Shown here piece by piece: positions 25,368 through 33,538 of a stretch of DNA of 64,000 bases. The notes under the pieces were generated by a model. It worked only from the letters and a program-made list of their open reading frames with translations, was not told where the DNA came from and did not search any database. The position numbers and the translations under genes are program-made. Location: assembly GCF_904846215.1 (NCBI RefSeq), contig NZ_CAJGZK010000001.1:242359-306358 (forward strand), read 5' to 3'. This stretch comes from Psychrobacter glacincola. GTDB taxonomy: Bacteria > Pseudomonadota > Gammaproteobacteria > Pseudomonadales > Moraxellaceae. Numbering within the stretch: the first letter of the stretch is position 1; every line of letters starts with the position of its first letter.

Positions 25368-26633
25368 GTGAAAAGTGCGACTATAACTTCAAATCCAAGC
25401 TTAAGCCCTACCCAGCAGCAACCATGGAAACTGGCTTTCTTTTTTTGTTTTCTAGTCTTATTATGTGATGGGGCTGATATTGGTATTCTTGCCTTTACGC
25501 TTTCAAGTCTAAAACAAGAGTTTGGATTGACCAATGTACAAGCAGGTGCTTTAGGCAGTTGGTCATTATTTGGCATGGCAATCGGTGGGTTCTTTGGCGG
25601 TTGGGCTTGTGACCGTTTTGGACGAGTCAGGGTGATTGTGATTGCGACAGCAGTCTTCTCTGTGCTATCTGGTTTTAGTGGATTTGTGCAAAGCTATGAG
25701 CAGTTTATAGCATTACGGTTTACCGCTTGTTTGGGTCTTGGTAGCTTATATATTGCGACTAATACTTTGATGTCTGAGATGGTACCTACCAAACATCGAA
25801 CGACTGTACTTGCAGCGTTGATGACAGGGTTTACCTTAGGGTCTTTGGTTATTACTAGTATTTCAGCTTGGATTATTCCCAGTTATGGTTGGCGAACTCT
25901 GTATCTTTTAACCTTTGTACCTATTATTCTCTCGATAGCGATGTATTTTCTTATATCTGAGCCGCAGTCTTGGAAAGAGTCACGTGCCCTTAAACTTAGT
26001 GGCGCAAAGAACCCACTCCAAAAACCTGAAAACCCTTATAAAGCCATATTTGAAAACCCAAAGCATCGCATCATGTTTATCTTGTGGTCTATGAGTTCAG
26101 GTCTTTTATTATTCGGTTATTTTGGCGTCAGCAATTGGTTACCTTCTTATCTAGAAACTGAATTGGGTATTAAGTTTAAGGAGATGGCACTATATATGGC
26201 GGGTACTTATTTGACGATGATGTTTGCTAAAGTAGTGGCAGGTCTAGTGGCTGATAAGATAGGTCGTAAAATAGTATTTGCCTTCGGTACGATGGGTACC
26301 GCATTATTTATACCCATATTGGTCTATATGCATACGCCAGAAAACATCGGTTGGTTAATGATAACCTTTGGTTTCTTATATGGTATTCCTTATGCGATTA
26401 ACGCCACCTATTTGACAGAAAGCTTTCCGACCGCTATTCGAGGGACTGCCATTGGTGGTGCATTCAATATCGGACGACTTGGCTCAGTTATTGCACCGGT
26501 CGCCATTGGTTATATGGCCATGCAAAACTCTATCGGCGCAGGTTTGTTATTGATGGCAGGCGCATACTTCTTATGTGGTCTTATTCCAACGTTGTTCATC
26601 AAAGAACAACAGTATGACCCACAAAAGGCATAA
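25368..26633 (+). CDS. MFS transporter, aromatic/dicarboxylic acid:H+ symporter type (DcaK-like)
   Basis: The 421-residue transporter has 12 predicted helices, GADIGILAFTLSSLKQEFG in the first helix and GGWACDRFGRVRV in the first cytoplasmic loop, with ADKIGRKIV repeated in the second half. This is the AAHS (aromatic acid/H+ symporter) group, which includes DcaK and PcaK. It uses a GTG start (25368) with AAGGAT upstream. The 109-bp gap after the acyl-CoA dehydrogenase still allows one transcript. It likely imports the acid that the cluster activates and degrades, with the DcaP-like porin serving the outer membrane. Confidence 0.85.
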   Translation: MKSATITSNPSLSPTQQQPWKLAFFFCFLVLLCDGADIGILAFTLSSLKQEFGLTNVQAGALGSWSLFGMAIGGFFGGWACDRFGRVRVIVIATAVFSVLSGFSGFVQSYEQFIALRFTACLGLGSLYIATNTLMSEMVPTKHRTTVLAALMTGFTLGSLVITSISAWIIPSYGWRTLYLLTFVPIILSIAMYFLISEPQSWKESRALKLSGAKNPLQKPENPYKAIFENPKHRIMFILWSMSSGLLLFGYFGVSNWLPSYLETELGIKFKEMALYMAGTYLTMMFAKVVAGLVADKIGRKIVFAFGTMGTALFIPILVYMHTPENIGWLMITFGFLYGIPYAINATYLTESFPTAIRGTAIGGAFNIGRLGSVIAPVAIGYMAMQNSIGAGLLLMAGAYFLCGLIPTLFIKEQQYDPQKA

Positions 26634-26647
26634 TACTATTCGATATA

Positions 26648-26662
26648 TACCGCATAGCGAAA
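26648..26662. promoter_or_regulatory. Candidate operator 3, TACCGCATAGCG type
   Basis: TACCGCATAGCGAAA lies 14 bp after the MFS stop and upstream of the IclR gene. It shares its first 12 bases with operator 1, which suggests control of the regulator's own gene. A 14-bp imperfect tandem repeat (ATGCACCTTTAAGA/ATGCATCTTTAAGA, about 26693-26720) follows. Confidence 0.45.
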
Positions 26663-26813
26663 TAGATTATAATAGCTGTGTTAAGCATTAAAATGCACCT
26701 TTAAGAATGCATCTTTAAGATAGTATTGTTGAAGGTGCAGACTATTATTAGAGTCCAGTAATTTTTTTATTGTTAACGACGATAACATCTGTGTTTACCA
26801 TTATATTTGTATG

Positions 26814-26957
26814 ACAGTCGGTCCTAAATAAAAGAAATACAAATGTTATAAGGTACTACTGGGGTTAATTTTTCTTGCTTGCTGTACCTACCCAGACAGT
26901 GGCTACAAATAATCAATCCCAGTAGCTCTGTACCCTTTTAGAAGTGGGTTAACTATA
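26814..26957 (+). repeat. TATAGTC intergenic repeat, copy C
   Basis: Ends are CAGTCGGTCC and GTTAACTATA. The core is CTTGCTTGCTGTACCTACCC. Inner arms CTACTGGG and CCCAGTAG pair perfectly but differ in sequence from copies A, B, D and H. It lies in the promoter region of the IclR gene. Confidence 0.85.
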
Positions 26958-26982
26958 ACTTAATTGAGAATAAAAATAATAT

Positions 26983-27828
26983 ATGACAACTAAGACCCTT
27001 GCAGATGAAGGCTTTGGCAATCAAGCACATATTGAATTACTAGAGCCCATTGCAGAGATGAGAGATCAGAATGACAGGCAATTTGTCACGGCTTTGGCTC
27101 GAGGGTTAGAGCTGCTTCGCTGCTTTACCCCGCAGCGTCCTTATCTTGGCAATCAAGACTTAAGTCAATTAACAGGACTTCCTAAAGGAACCATCACTCG
27201 CCTTACCTATACCTTAGTCAAGCTTGGCTACTTAAAGCAATCAACAAACAGTAGTAAATATCAACTGTCTGCAGGTGTACTGGGTTTCGGCTATACGATG
27301 ATGGCAAACATCTCTATCAATAACCTAGTAACACCTTACATGGAAGCGTTAGCAGACTATGCCAATAGTGCCGTTGCCATGGCAACTCGCGATCGACTAA
27401 CGATGGTATATTTGAATGTCGTGCAAGGTAATGGCGCCACGACTATGCGCCGTAATGTCGGATCATATCTACCCATTCACTTAAGTTCGATGGGACGAGC
27501 CTGTTTAGCCAGTATGCCGCAGGCTGAGCAAGAGTTCATCCTTGATGCCATTCGCACCAAGTATAAAGAGGACTGGATAAAGATTAGACGAGGGCTAGAT
27601 AAAGCTTTTAAAGATTATGACGATTATGGCTATTGTTTTTCAATTAGCGAATGGCAAAAAGATGTCAATGCGGTTGCCACTGCTTTAATGCACCCTACTG
27701 AGGGCTTATTGACTTTCAATTGTGGCGCGCCAAATTTTATTTTAGGCCGTACAAAATTAGAGGAAGATGTTGCCCCTCGCCTATTACATATGAAAAATAG
27801 TATTGAAAGCAATCTTTATATTAGCTAA
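26983..27828 (+). CDS. IclR-family transcriptional regulator
   Basis: The 281-residue protein has an N-terminal winged helix (ALARGLELLRCF, LSQLTGLPKGTITRLTYTL, YLKQSTNSSKYQL) and a C-terminal IclR effector domain (MATRDRLTMVYLNVVQG, LPIHLSSMGRACLA, YCFSISEWQKDVNAVA). Regulators of this group, such as PcaU, PcaR and PobR, control aromatic and dicarboxylic acid catabolism. It is the last gene of the plus arm and probably senses the substrate or a CoA-free intermediate. TACCGCAWNGCG sites at 23866, 23980 and 26648 are the candidate targets. Confidence 0.88.
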   Translation: MTTKTLADEGFGNQAHIELLEPIAEMRDQNDRQFVTALARGLELLRCFTPQRPYLGNQDLSQLTGLPKGTITRLTYTLVKLGYLKQSTNSSKYQLSAGVLGFGYTMMANISINNLVTPYMEALADYANSAVAMATRDRLTMVYLNVVQGNGATTMRRNVGSYLPIHLSSMGRACLASMPQAEQEFILDAIRTKYKEDWIKIRRGLDKAFKDYDDYGYCFSISEWQKDVNAVATALMHPTEGLLTFNCGAPNFILGRTKLEEDVAPRLLHMKNSIESNLYIS

Positions 27829-28282
27829 TGCATAGTCTCCATCATAGAGGTTGCATAATTATTAACATTCGCATTAACATTTTAAATAGTTATGCGATTT
27901 GACTATTAACTTAATAATATAGAAATAGATCAACAACGCAGCGATACGAATATCGCGTATGCCATACTTCCAGATAGCCAATTGGTCGCCCTCCTTAACA
28001 CCATATCATCAGATACAAATAACACCTGCTTCACTATAGCCGCACAAAAGACGCTAATAGCAAATACCGATACGCATAATCCCATATGTCCGCCACCGCT
28101 ATTACATCGGCTAATTTTCCCCATCCCACACCTTGTTCGAAATATTACTATTTCAATTTACATATTGATAATAGTTATCGTTTGTAATATTATTCGTATA
28201 AATTATTACCGCTATTTTACTAAGTGCGCTATTTTGGCACTGCTATGCATTTTCTATTTATTGACCACTTATTGAGACATTT
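27829..28282. other. Gene-poor gap before the RCC1-repeat lipoprotein
   Basis: These 454 bp hold only short open frames on both strands without ribosome-binding sites or recognisable families. The right half is very AT-rich and should contain the promoter of the next gene. I see no hairpin terminator after the IclR gene. Confidence 0.5.
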
Positions 28283-29959
28283 ATGCGTCTATCCCCGCTC
28301 ACTCAAGCAGTGGCTTTAATGACCGCGACCTTATTATTGACGGCTTGTGGCGACGATGCTGATACGACAATCGCCATTATTGATGGGACGCCGCCATTAT
28401 TGACAACGGATAGCAACTTTGCGAGTGGCTATAGCGCGGTTGCCGCCATATTTGTCTCAGGTCGAGTACAAGATAGCGGTGGCATAAAGTCTGTGACTTA
28501 TACCTTGAACGGTAAAACGTCTCAACCATTAGACATTGATACAAACGGGTATTTTAACGATCGTATCTTATTAGACTTAGGCGAAAACAGCATTGCCTTA
28601 GCCGCTACTGACAATGCTGGTAATATCATGCGCTCAACCAAAAATATTTATTTGGGTGATACGGTGGCCGCCGGAGGATCACATACCGCCGCCCTGCATG
28701 AGGGGCAGCTCTATGGCTGGGGTCGTAACAACTATGGGCAAACAGGCACCACGTATACCTCCACATTCACTGATAATATGAGACATCCAGAGCTACCCAT
28801 GCTCATGGATAGTGCGCCAAAAAACCTACTGTCTATTAAATTCAATCAAAATCACTCACTTGCTATCGATGATAAAGGTCAAGTTTATAGCTGGGGCAAT
28901 GATACTTATGGGCAGTTAGGACGTGGTCAGTCAAATCGTCATCCTTGTGTTAAAGCGGCTGATTGTCGTCTTGATATCGGCGCAATTGCCGGTATAGATA
29001 ATGCAGTCATGCTAGCGGCTGGTTATAATCATAATTTGGTACTGACCAAAGATGGCAGCGTTTGGGCATTTGGCGCTAATGCTCAAGGACAGCTTGGCAA
29101 CAACACCGCTATAGACAGCAGCATACCTGTCAAAGTAGATTTTTCGGCAGCAGAGGGTGTCAGTCATATCGTGCAAGTAGTCGCAAGTAGCAGTAGCTCG
29201 TATGCCTTAGATGATAATGGTCAAGTATGGGGCTGGGGAAGCGACGCAAGCGCCAATCTAGGCCGTGGTCAAGCCTGTAATGAAGCCAATCATTGCCTCA
29301 ATATTACTAATAAACCGCTACGTATCAACGTCATTGCAAAAGATTTGGCTGACCACACTACTCAAGGGGTAGAAAAAGAAATAGTTACCCAGCTTGCGGC
29401 TGGCAAAGATCATGTTTTAGCGCTGACCAATAAAGAGTCTGTCTATGGTTGGGGTCTAAATGCTAGCAGCCAAATAGGCTACAACGGGATTGGCTTTAGA
29501 GATACTGCAAACGCTTGGACAAGCACTATAACTGTGCCAAGCAAATTGCCTTGGTTTACTGGTAAAGACGTACGCCGTGTCTACGCCAATGGCAATGCCA
29601 GCTATGTACTGTTGGACAATGTTGCCTCAAACATCAGTAATAGCCCCGCATCAGATGGCATCCTTTATGCTTGGGGTATGTTTGGTGAAACAGACGGCAG
29701 AGGCAAAACAAGTTATGAGAATTTAGATGAACCAACAGATAAGCTGACCAGCTTAAAAAACATCGATAATATGGCGATGGGTACAATGCATCTGATTGCA
29801 CATGAAAAACCACTCAATCAAAACAATGGCATACCTTTTAAAAATGGCAATCTGTTTACGTGGGGCTGGAGCTTTGAGGGTTCATTAGGCAATGAAAACA
29901 CCTCGCATACTTGGATGTATAACTACCCTATCCCTGTAAAATTCCCCAGTCAGCTATAG
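28283..29959 (+). CDS. RCC1-repeat lipoprotein
   Basis: The 558-residue protein has a lipoprotein signal with lipobox LTAC (Cys22), then an Ig-like segment (about 40-120; VSGRVQDSGGIKSVTYTLNG) and repeated RCC1-type blades. Examples are HTAALHEGQLYGWGRNNYGQ, HSLAIDDKGQVYSWGNDTYG, VWAFGANAQGQLG and NLFTWGWSFEGSLG, which should form a beta-propeller of about seven blades. RCC1 domains are uncommon in bacteria; here the protein is probably at the outer-membrane surface or periplasm and may bind a protein or polysaccharide. It stands alone. Its stop codon TAG (29957-29959) is part of the CTATAGTC end of repeat copy D. Confidence 0.8.
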   Translation: MRLSPLTQAVALMTATLLLTACGDDADTTIAIIDGTPPLLTTDSNFASGYSAVAAIFVSGRVQDSGGIKSVTYTLNGKTSQPLDIDTNGYFNDRILLDLGENSIALAATDNAGNIMRSTKNIYLGDTVAAGGSHTAALHEGQLYGWGRNNYGQTGTTYTSTFTDNMRHPELPMLMDSAPKNLLSIKFNQNHSLAIDDKGQVYSWGNDTYGQLGRGQSNRHPCVKAADCRLDIGAIAGIDNAVMLAAGYNHNLVLTKDGSVWAFGANAQGQLGNNTAIDSSIPVKVDFSAAEGVSHIVQVVASSSSSYALDDNGQVWGWGSDASANLGRGQACNEANHCLNITNKPLRINVIAKDLADHTTQGVEKEIVTQLAAGKDHVLALTNKESVYGWGLNASSQIGYNGIGFRDTANAWTSTITVPSKLPWFTGKDVRRVYANGNASYVLLDNVASNISNSPASDGILYAWGMFGETDGRGKTSYENLDEPTDKLTSLKNIDNMAMGTMHLIAHEKPLNQNNGIPFKNGNLFTWGWSFEGSLGNENTSHTWMYNYPIPVKFPSQL

Positions 29960-30093
29960 TCAGGGAAAAGTAATATCGATACATCAAGTACTGCTGATAT
30001 TAATTTTCCTTGCTTGCTGTGCCTACGCAGACAGAGGCTGCAAAAAATTCATACCAGCAGTACTGTAGCGTTTTTGAGATATTTTAACTTATA
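29953..30093 (+). repeat. TATAGTC intergenic repeat, copy D
   Basis: Nearly identical to copy B. The CTATAGTCAG end supplies the last Leu codon and TAG stop of the RCC1-repeat gene. Inner arms AGTACTGCTG and CAGCAGTACT pair perfectly. The core reads CTTGCTTGCTGTGCCTACGC. Confidence 0.88.
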
Positions 30094-30224
30094 GGCAACC
30101 GTCCCTTAGCGGCGCTCATAAAAGCGATACACAATGTGACCTGCCACTCAAAAAGAAACCTTACTGAGCTTTTTAAAAGGTATTTAAGGCCAATAAGCAA
30201 TCAAAGTAAAATGAATAACACTTG

Positions 30225-31287
30225 GATTCAACATCGAAGTGCAACGCACCCGAAGCTAGATTTTACCTCAAGAGGCGTTCTAAACCCTAGCACCTTTCTA
30301 GGTCGATTATTTAAACTATCTTCAATCGACTGAACTAAGTGCCTGCATAGGTTATCTAGACGCATCGACTTAGGTAGAAACTGACGAATTAAACCATTGG
30401 TATTCTCATTCGTTCCACGCTCCCAAGAATGATAAGGCTGAGCAAAGTAAATATCAGCCTTCAACGCGGTTGCCATCGTTTCATGGTCAGAAAACTCTTT
30501 ACCGTTGTCAAAGGTGATGCTTAACGCCTGCTCACCTTTTAACATACCAATACAAGCTTGTGTGACGGCTACTGCCTTACGATTGGGTAGCGCTTTGATC
30601 TTAGTCTCTCGAGTTGTTCTATCTACTAAAGTAACAATAACACCTTGATGTCCATGACCAACCACCGTATCTCCTTCGTAATCGCCCATACGACTGCGCG
30701 TATCAATGATACTAGGACGCTCAGTGATATCACAGCGGTTCGCTATCTTTCCACGCCTATCATGACCTTGCAGACGGCGTTTCCTATAGCGCTTTTGACA
30801 TCTGAGGGCGTTGTGTAAGTTACCCCCTGCCTTTTTGTCAGTATAGATGTGTTGATATATCGATTCATGGCTTGGGACCTCTTGCCAACCCAGCATTCTC
30901 AGTCGCCCTGTGATTTGCTCAGGTGAGTAGTGCTTGCTGAGTAGATGATCAATATAACACCAGCCAAAGCGGCTGATCTGTGCGCTATTCACAACTTTGC
31001 GCGCGTTTGCCAAACGATGGGCTTGTTTGGGGCGATAACCCCTTTGTCCTAGGTTTCGCCTTATCTCTCGACTCACCGTTGATTTATGACAGCCGATAAT
31101 TCTAGCTATTTCACTCATGCCTTTTTTAGCTTGCAATAGCGCTGATATTTGATATCTTTGCTCTTGGGTAAGATGTGTATAGTGTCTCATAACGTTCTGA
31201 TATGTAGGAGTTGAAGTTTGAAATGCAACACGGCACATCTTACTCTTCAACTCATTCTTTTAAAACGTTGCACTTCTTATTTGAATC
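30225..31287 (-). mobile_element. IS30-family insertion sequence, apparently intact
   Basis: About 1063 bp. The ends GATTCAACATCGAAGTGCAACG and, on the other strand, GATTCAAATAAGAAGTGCAACG are imperfect inverted repeats (shared GATTCAA and GAAGTGCAACG). One transposase gene fills it. Adjacent bases TTG and TAG do not show an obvious target duplication. Confidence 0.8.
30228..31190 (-). CDS. IS30-family transposase
   Basis: From the ATG at 31188-31190 the product is 320 residues; the frame is open further upstream but family members start MRHYTHLTQEQRYQ-like. It has an N-terminal helix-turn-helix (EIARIIGCHKSTVSREI) and the DDE catalytic residues in YEGDTVVG, ITFDNGKEF and GTNENTNGLIRQFLP, followed by LNNRPRKVLGF. 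No frameshift or stop is seen, so it may be active. Its stop codon lies inside the left inverted repeat. It has inserted near repeat copy D and the RCC1-repeat gene. Confidence 0.9.
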   Translation of the reverse strand: MRHYTHLTQEQRYQISALLQAKKGMSEIARIIGCHKSTVSREIRRNLGQRGYRPKQAHRLANARKVVNSAQISRFGWCYIDHLLSKHYSPEQITGRLRMLGWQEVPSHESIYQHIYTDKKAGGNLHNALRCQKRYRKRRLQGHDRRGKIANRCDITERPSIIDTRSRMGDYEGDTVVGHGHQGVIVTLVDRTTRETKIKALPNRKAVAVTQACIGMLKGEQALSITFDNGKEFSDHETMATALKADIYFAQPYHSWERGTNENTNGLIRQFLPKSMRLDNLCRHLVQSIEDSLNNRPRKVLGFRTPLEVKSSFGCVALRC

Positions 31288-31295
31288 TAGGACAT

Positions 31296-31336
31296 AAAAA
31301 AGACCGCTGCAATCGTTATTAAGAGCGGTCTTTTAT
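31296..31336. terminator. Terminator of the bestrophin-like gene
   Basis: AGACCGCT (31301-31308) and AGCGGTCT (31324-31331) form a stem flanked by an A-run on the left and TTTTATT on the right. It can act in both directions; on the minus strand it follows the bestrophin-like gene by 16 bp. Confidence 0.8.
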
Positions 31337-31351
31337 TATCTTACCCATTGT

Positions 31352-32278
31352 TTATGGCAAGTAGCCCTTTATAGGACTGATATCAGCTGGCAGATCAGTT
31401 TCACCCAGAGCTTCTAACAAATTGATTTCAATCGTGCGCGATAAAGCCGTTAATGGCAATTGATTGTCCGCCACGCCAAATGGTGATTCTAGCTCCTCAC
31501 TCAAGGCATCTAGCCCAAAAAAGGTATAGGCAATCACCCCGCAGATGAAGGGCGTCACCCAGCCCAAAGAAGACACCAACCCAAACGGCAGCATAAAGCA
31601 ATAAAGATAAGTCGTACGATGCACAAGCAAGGTATAAGCAAATGGCAGTGGCGTATTATGAATACGCTCACACGCTGCCAGTACCACTGTCATAGAATTC
31701 AGGCGCTCATCCATATTTTGCACCATCTGCTCTGATAGCAGATGCTGCTGTCGGCAATATCCAAGCTCCTTACCCATCAAGCGCATCAGATAATCGGGCA
31801 GATTTTTCGCTTGCCGCAGCTTGCTATGATATTTCGGCTCAACAAAACGCTCTACATCCTCCCAAGGCGACGTCTCTCGCAGTCGATGACGCACTGCATG
31901 ACTAAAAGCAATACTCAGATGAATCAGACGGCGCTGGGTATCTCGCCCTATCGCGTTGTCTTCATTGATATAAGAGAGCGCTTGACGGCACAGGCTGCGC
32001 GCATCATAAACCAATTGCCCCCATAGTCCCCTTGCTTCCCACCAGCGCTGATAACTGGCATTGTTACGAAAGCCCAAAAACAACGATAAGGCAATCCCAA
32101 GCAAAGTAAAAGGCGCGACACTATAAGAAGAAAAAGAGCTTGGAAAGCCATGCTGAATGTTGGTGATAAGCGCACTGATAAGACCAATCAGCAGGATTTG
32201 AGGATATATCTTGGGAATAATTGAGCCGCGCAAGGTAAAGAATAGTTTGATGGCGCTTGGGTTTTGCTTGACGATCAT
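31352..32278 (-). CDS. Bestrophin-like (UPF0187/YneE) membrane protein
   Basis: The 308-residue protein has membrane helices near residues 25-45 and 58-72 and a second pair at about 215-255. Family features are LGIALSLFLGFRNNASYQRWWEAR and, near the C-terminus, FGLDALSEELESPFG with NQLPLTALSRTIEINLLE. Bacterial bestrophin homologues form pentameric ion channels; Klebsiella KpBest conducts cations. GGAAG lies 6 bases upstream of the ATG. The gene stands alone between an IS element and a lipoprotein gene. Confidence 0.85.
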   Translation of the reverse strand: MIVKQNPSAIKLFFTLRGSIIPKIYPQILLIGLISALITNIQHGFPSSFSSYSVAPFTLLGIALSLFLGFRNNASYQRWWEARGLWGQLVYDARSLCRQALSYINEDNAIGRDTQRRLIHLSIAFSHAVRHRLRETSPWEDVERFVEPKYHSKLRQAKNLPDYLMRLMGKELGYCRQQHLLSEQMVQNMDERLNSMTVVLAACERIHNTPLPFAYTLLVHRTTYLYCFMLPFGLVSSLGWVTPFICGVIAYTFFGLDALSEELESPFGVADNQLPLTALSRTIEINLLEALGETDLPADISPIKGYLP

Positions 32279-32583
32279 ATTAACTTCCTAACGCTGATAC
32301 TTTTTGCAGGGCGCAATGATAACAGATTTGCCATAATGAGGTATAAAAAGAGGGTCATATGATGAGCATCATAGACGCGCTTATCATTAAGCCGTAAATA
32401 AATATCCATGATAAAAATACGCCACTATTTTTAGCAGCTTGTTATGCGATAGATGTCTAACAAATCAATGGTTGTTATAGTGATGTAATGATAGCAGGGA
32501 CAAAGGCATATAGCAGATGCCATCGCTCAAAAATTCGATTATAGTAGATATTGATATGACCATATAATCAAAATAAGGAATAG
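32279..32583. other. Divergent intergenic region, no clear signals
   Basis: The 305 bp between the bestrophin-like gene (minus) and the lipoprotein (plus) must hold two promoters. It is AT-rich, with AAGGA before the lipoprotein start. I see no repeat, hairpin or further ORF worth calling. Confidence 0.5.
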
Positions 32584-33291
32584 ATGATGAAAAAATTAGG
32601 ATTATGCGCCGCAGTGGCACTAAGTTTGAGTGCATGTGCTGGCGGTATGAACGGTGGCACCATTGGCAATAACAACCAAAACACTATCGTCACTCAATAC
32701 CCTGTTGAAACAGCCATGCTCAATATTTATACCAAAGCCCGCAGTCAAAGCTTGGTGGCGACTGTCGGCAATCAAACTGCCTCAGCAGACATTACCGTCA
32801 CCCCAAAAGGCAACATGGTATTTAATAATAAGCAAGTACAAGCTGCCGAAGTAAACACTATTAATAAAGTAAATAATCAAATCACTGATCAATCTGTTGC
32901 CATCAACTACTTTACGTTAAATCCGTTGGTCTTCCACGGTTATACTGATAGCTCAGGCAAATATTCATTAGCGACCCAGAGCACGACGCTTCCTAAGCTG
33001 GCAACCGTTGGCTCCTCTAGTCAATTGATTGCAGAGGACGTATACGCCGATAGAAGTATGCGCAGAAAGATAGGTAGCTACAGACAAGGCTGGTCATTGA
33101 CCAGAGACACCAATAACACCGCGTGGTTTTGTATCGACACCTCAGCCAATCTACTCGTCGCAAATGATCCCAATGGCATCTCATCAGAATGCTATAAAAT
33201 CAATGCGCGCGGTGATATCTTAGATAGTAAAGTGACGATTAGCCAACCGACAAACAACGGTACAAAAGCGATTGTATTTACCAGCCGTTAA
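32584..33291 (+). CDS. Lipoprotein of unknown function
   Basis: The 235-residue product has a lipoprotein signal (LGLCAAVALSLSACAGG, lipobox LSAC) and a Gly/Asn-rich linker. The mature domain is rich in beta-type sequence and contains two late cysteines (WFCIDTS and SECYKINARGD) that could form a disulfide. I do not recognise a family. A second in-frame ATG at 32587 is possible; AAGGA lies close upstream. It is monocistronic, closed by a strong terminator at 33325. Confidence 0.7.
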   Translation: MMKKLGLCAAVALSLSACAGGMNGGTIGNNNQNTIVTQYPVETAMLNIYTKARSQSLVATVGNQTASADITVTPKGNMVFNNKQVQAAEVNTINKVNNQITDQSVAINYFTLNPLVFHGYTDSSGKYSLATQSTTLPKLATVGSSSQLIAEDVYADRSMRRKIGSYRQGWSLTRDTNNTAWFCIDTSANLLVANDPNGISSECYKINARGDILDSKVTISQPTNNGTKAIVFTSR

Positions 33292-33324
33292 ATAATTCGT
33301 CACTAAATCACTTAACGTTGCACA

Positions 33325-33361
33325 AAAAAGCGCCCCTTATCTAATTTAAGGGGCGTTTTTT
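33325..33361 (+). terminator. Strong intrinsic terminator after lipoprotein
   Basis: CGCCCCTTA (33331-33339) and TAAGGGGCG (33347-33355) form a GC-rich stem with an A-run before it and TTTTTT after it. Confidence 0.9.
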
Positions 33362-33378
33362 GGAATTTATTTATGCTG

Positions 33379-33525
33379 CTATAGTCAATCCGCTAGAAAT
33401 CAAACACAGTGCTACTGAAATAAGTTTTGCGCCGCCTCTGTCTGCGCAGGCACAGCAAGCAAGAAAAATTCATACTCGTAGCGCATTATAATATTTGTAC
33501 TTATTTTATTTAGGACTGAATATAT
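33379..33525 (-). repeat. TATAGTC intergenic repeat, copy E (minus orientation)
   Basis: Ends are CTATAGTCAA and GGACTGAATATA. The core is inverted relative to copies B-D (CCTCTGTCTGCGCAGGCACA then GCAAGCAAGAAA). The inner arms are only partly complementary, so the copy seems degenerate. It lies between convergent genes. Confidence 0.82.
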
Positions 33526-33538
33526 AAGATCTATCGTT

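Noticed and set aside
27982..28275. 97-codon plus-strand frame before the RCC1 gene
   Set aside because: It has no ribosome-binding site, and its hydrophobic half reflects AT-rich DNA.
30136..30333. 65-codon plus-strand frame at the IS left edge
   Set aside because: It runs across the IS end into sequence antisense to the transposase.
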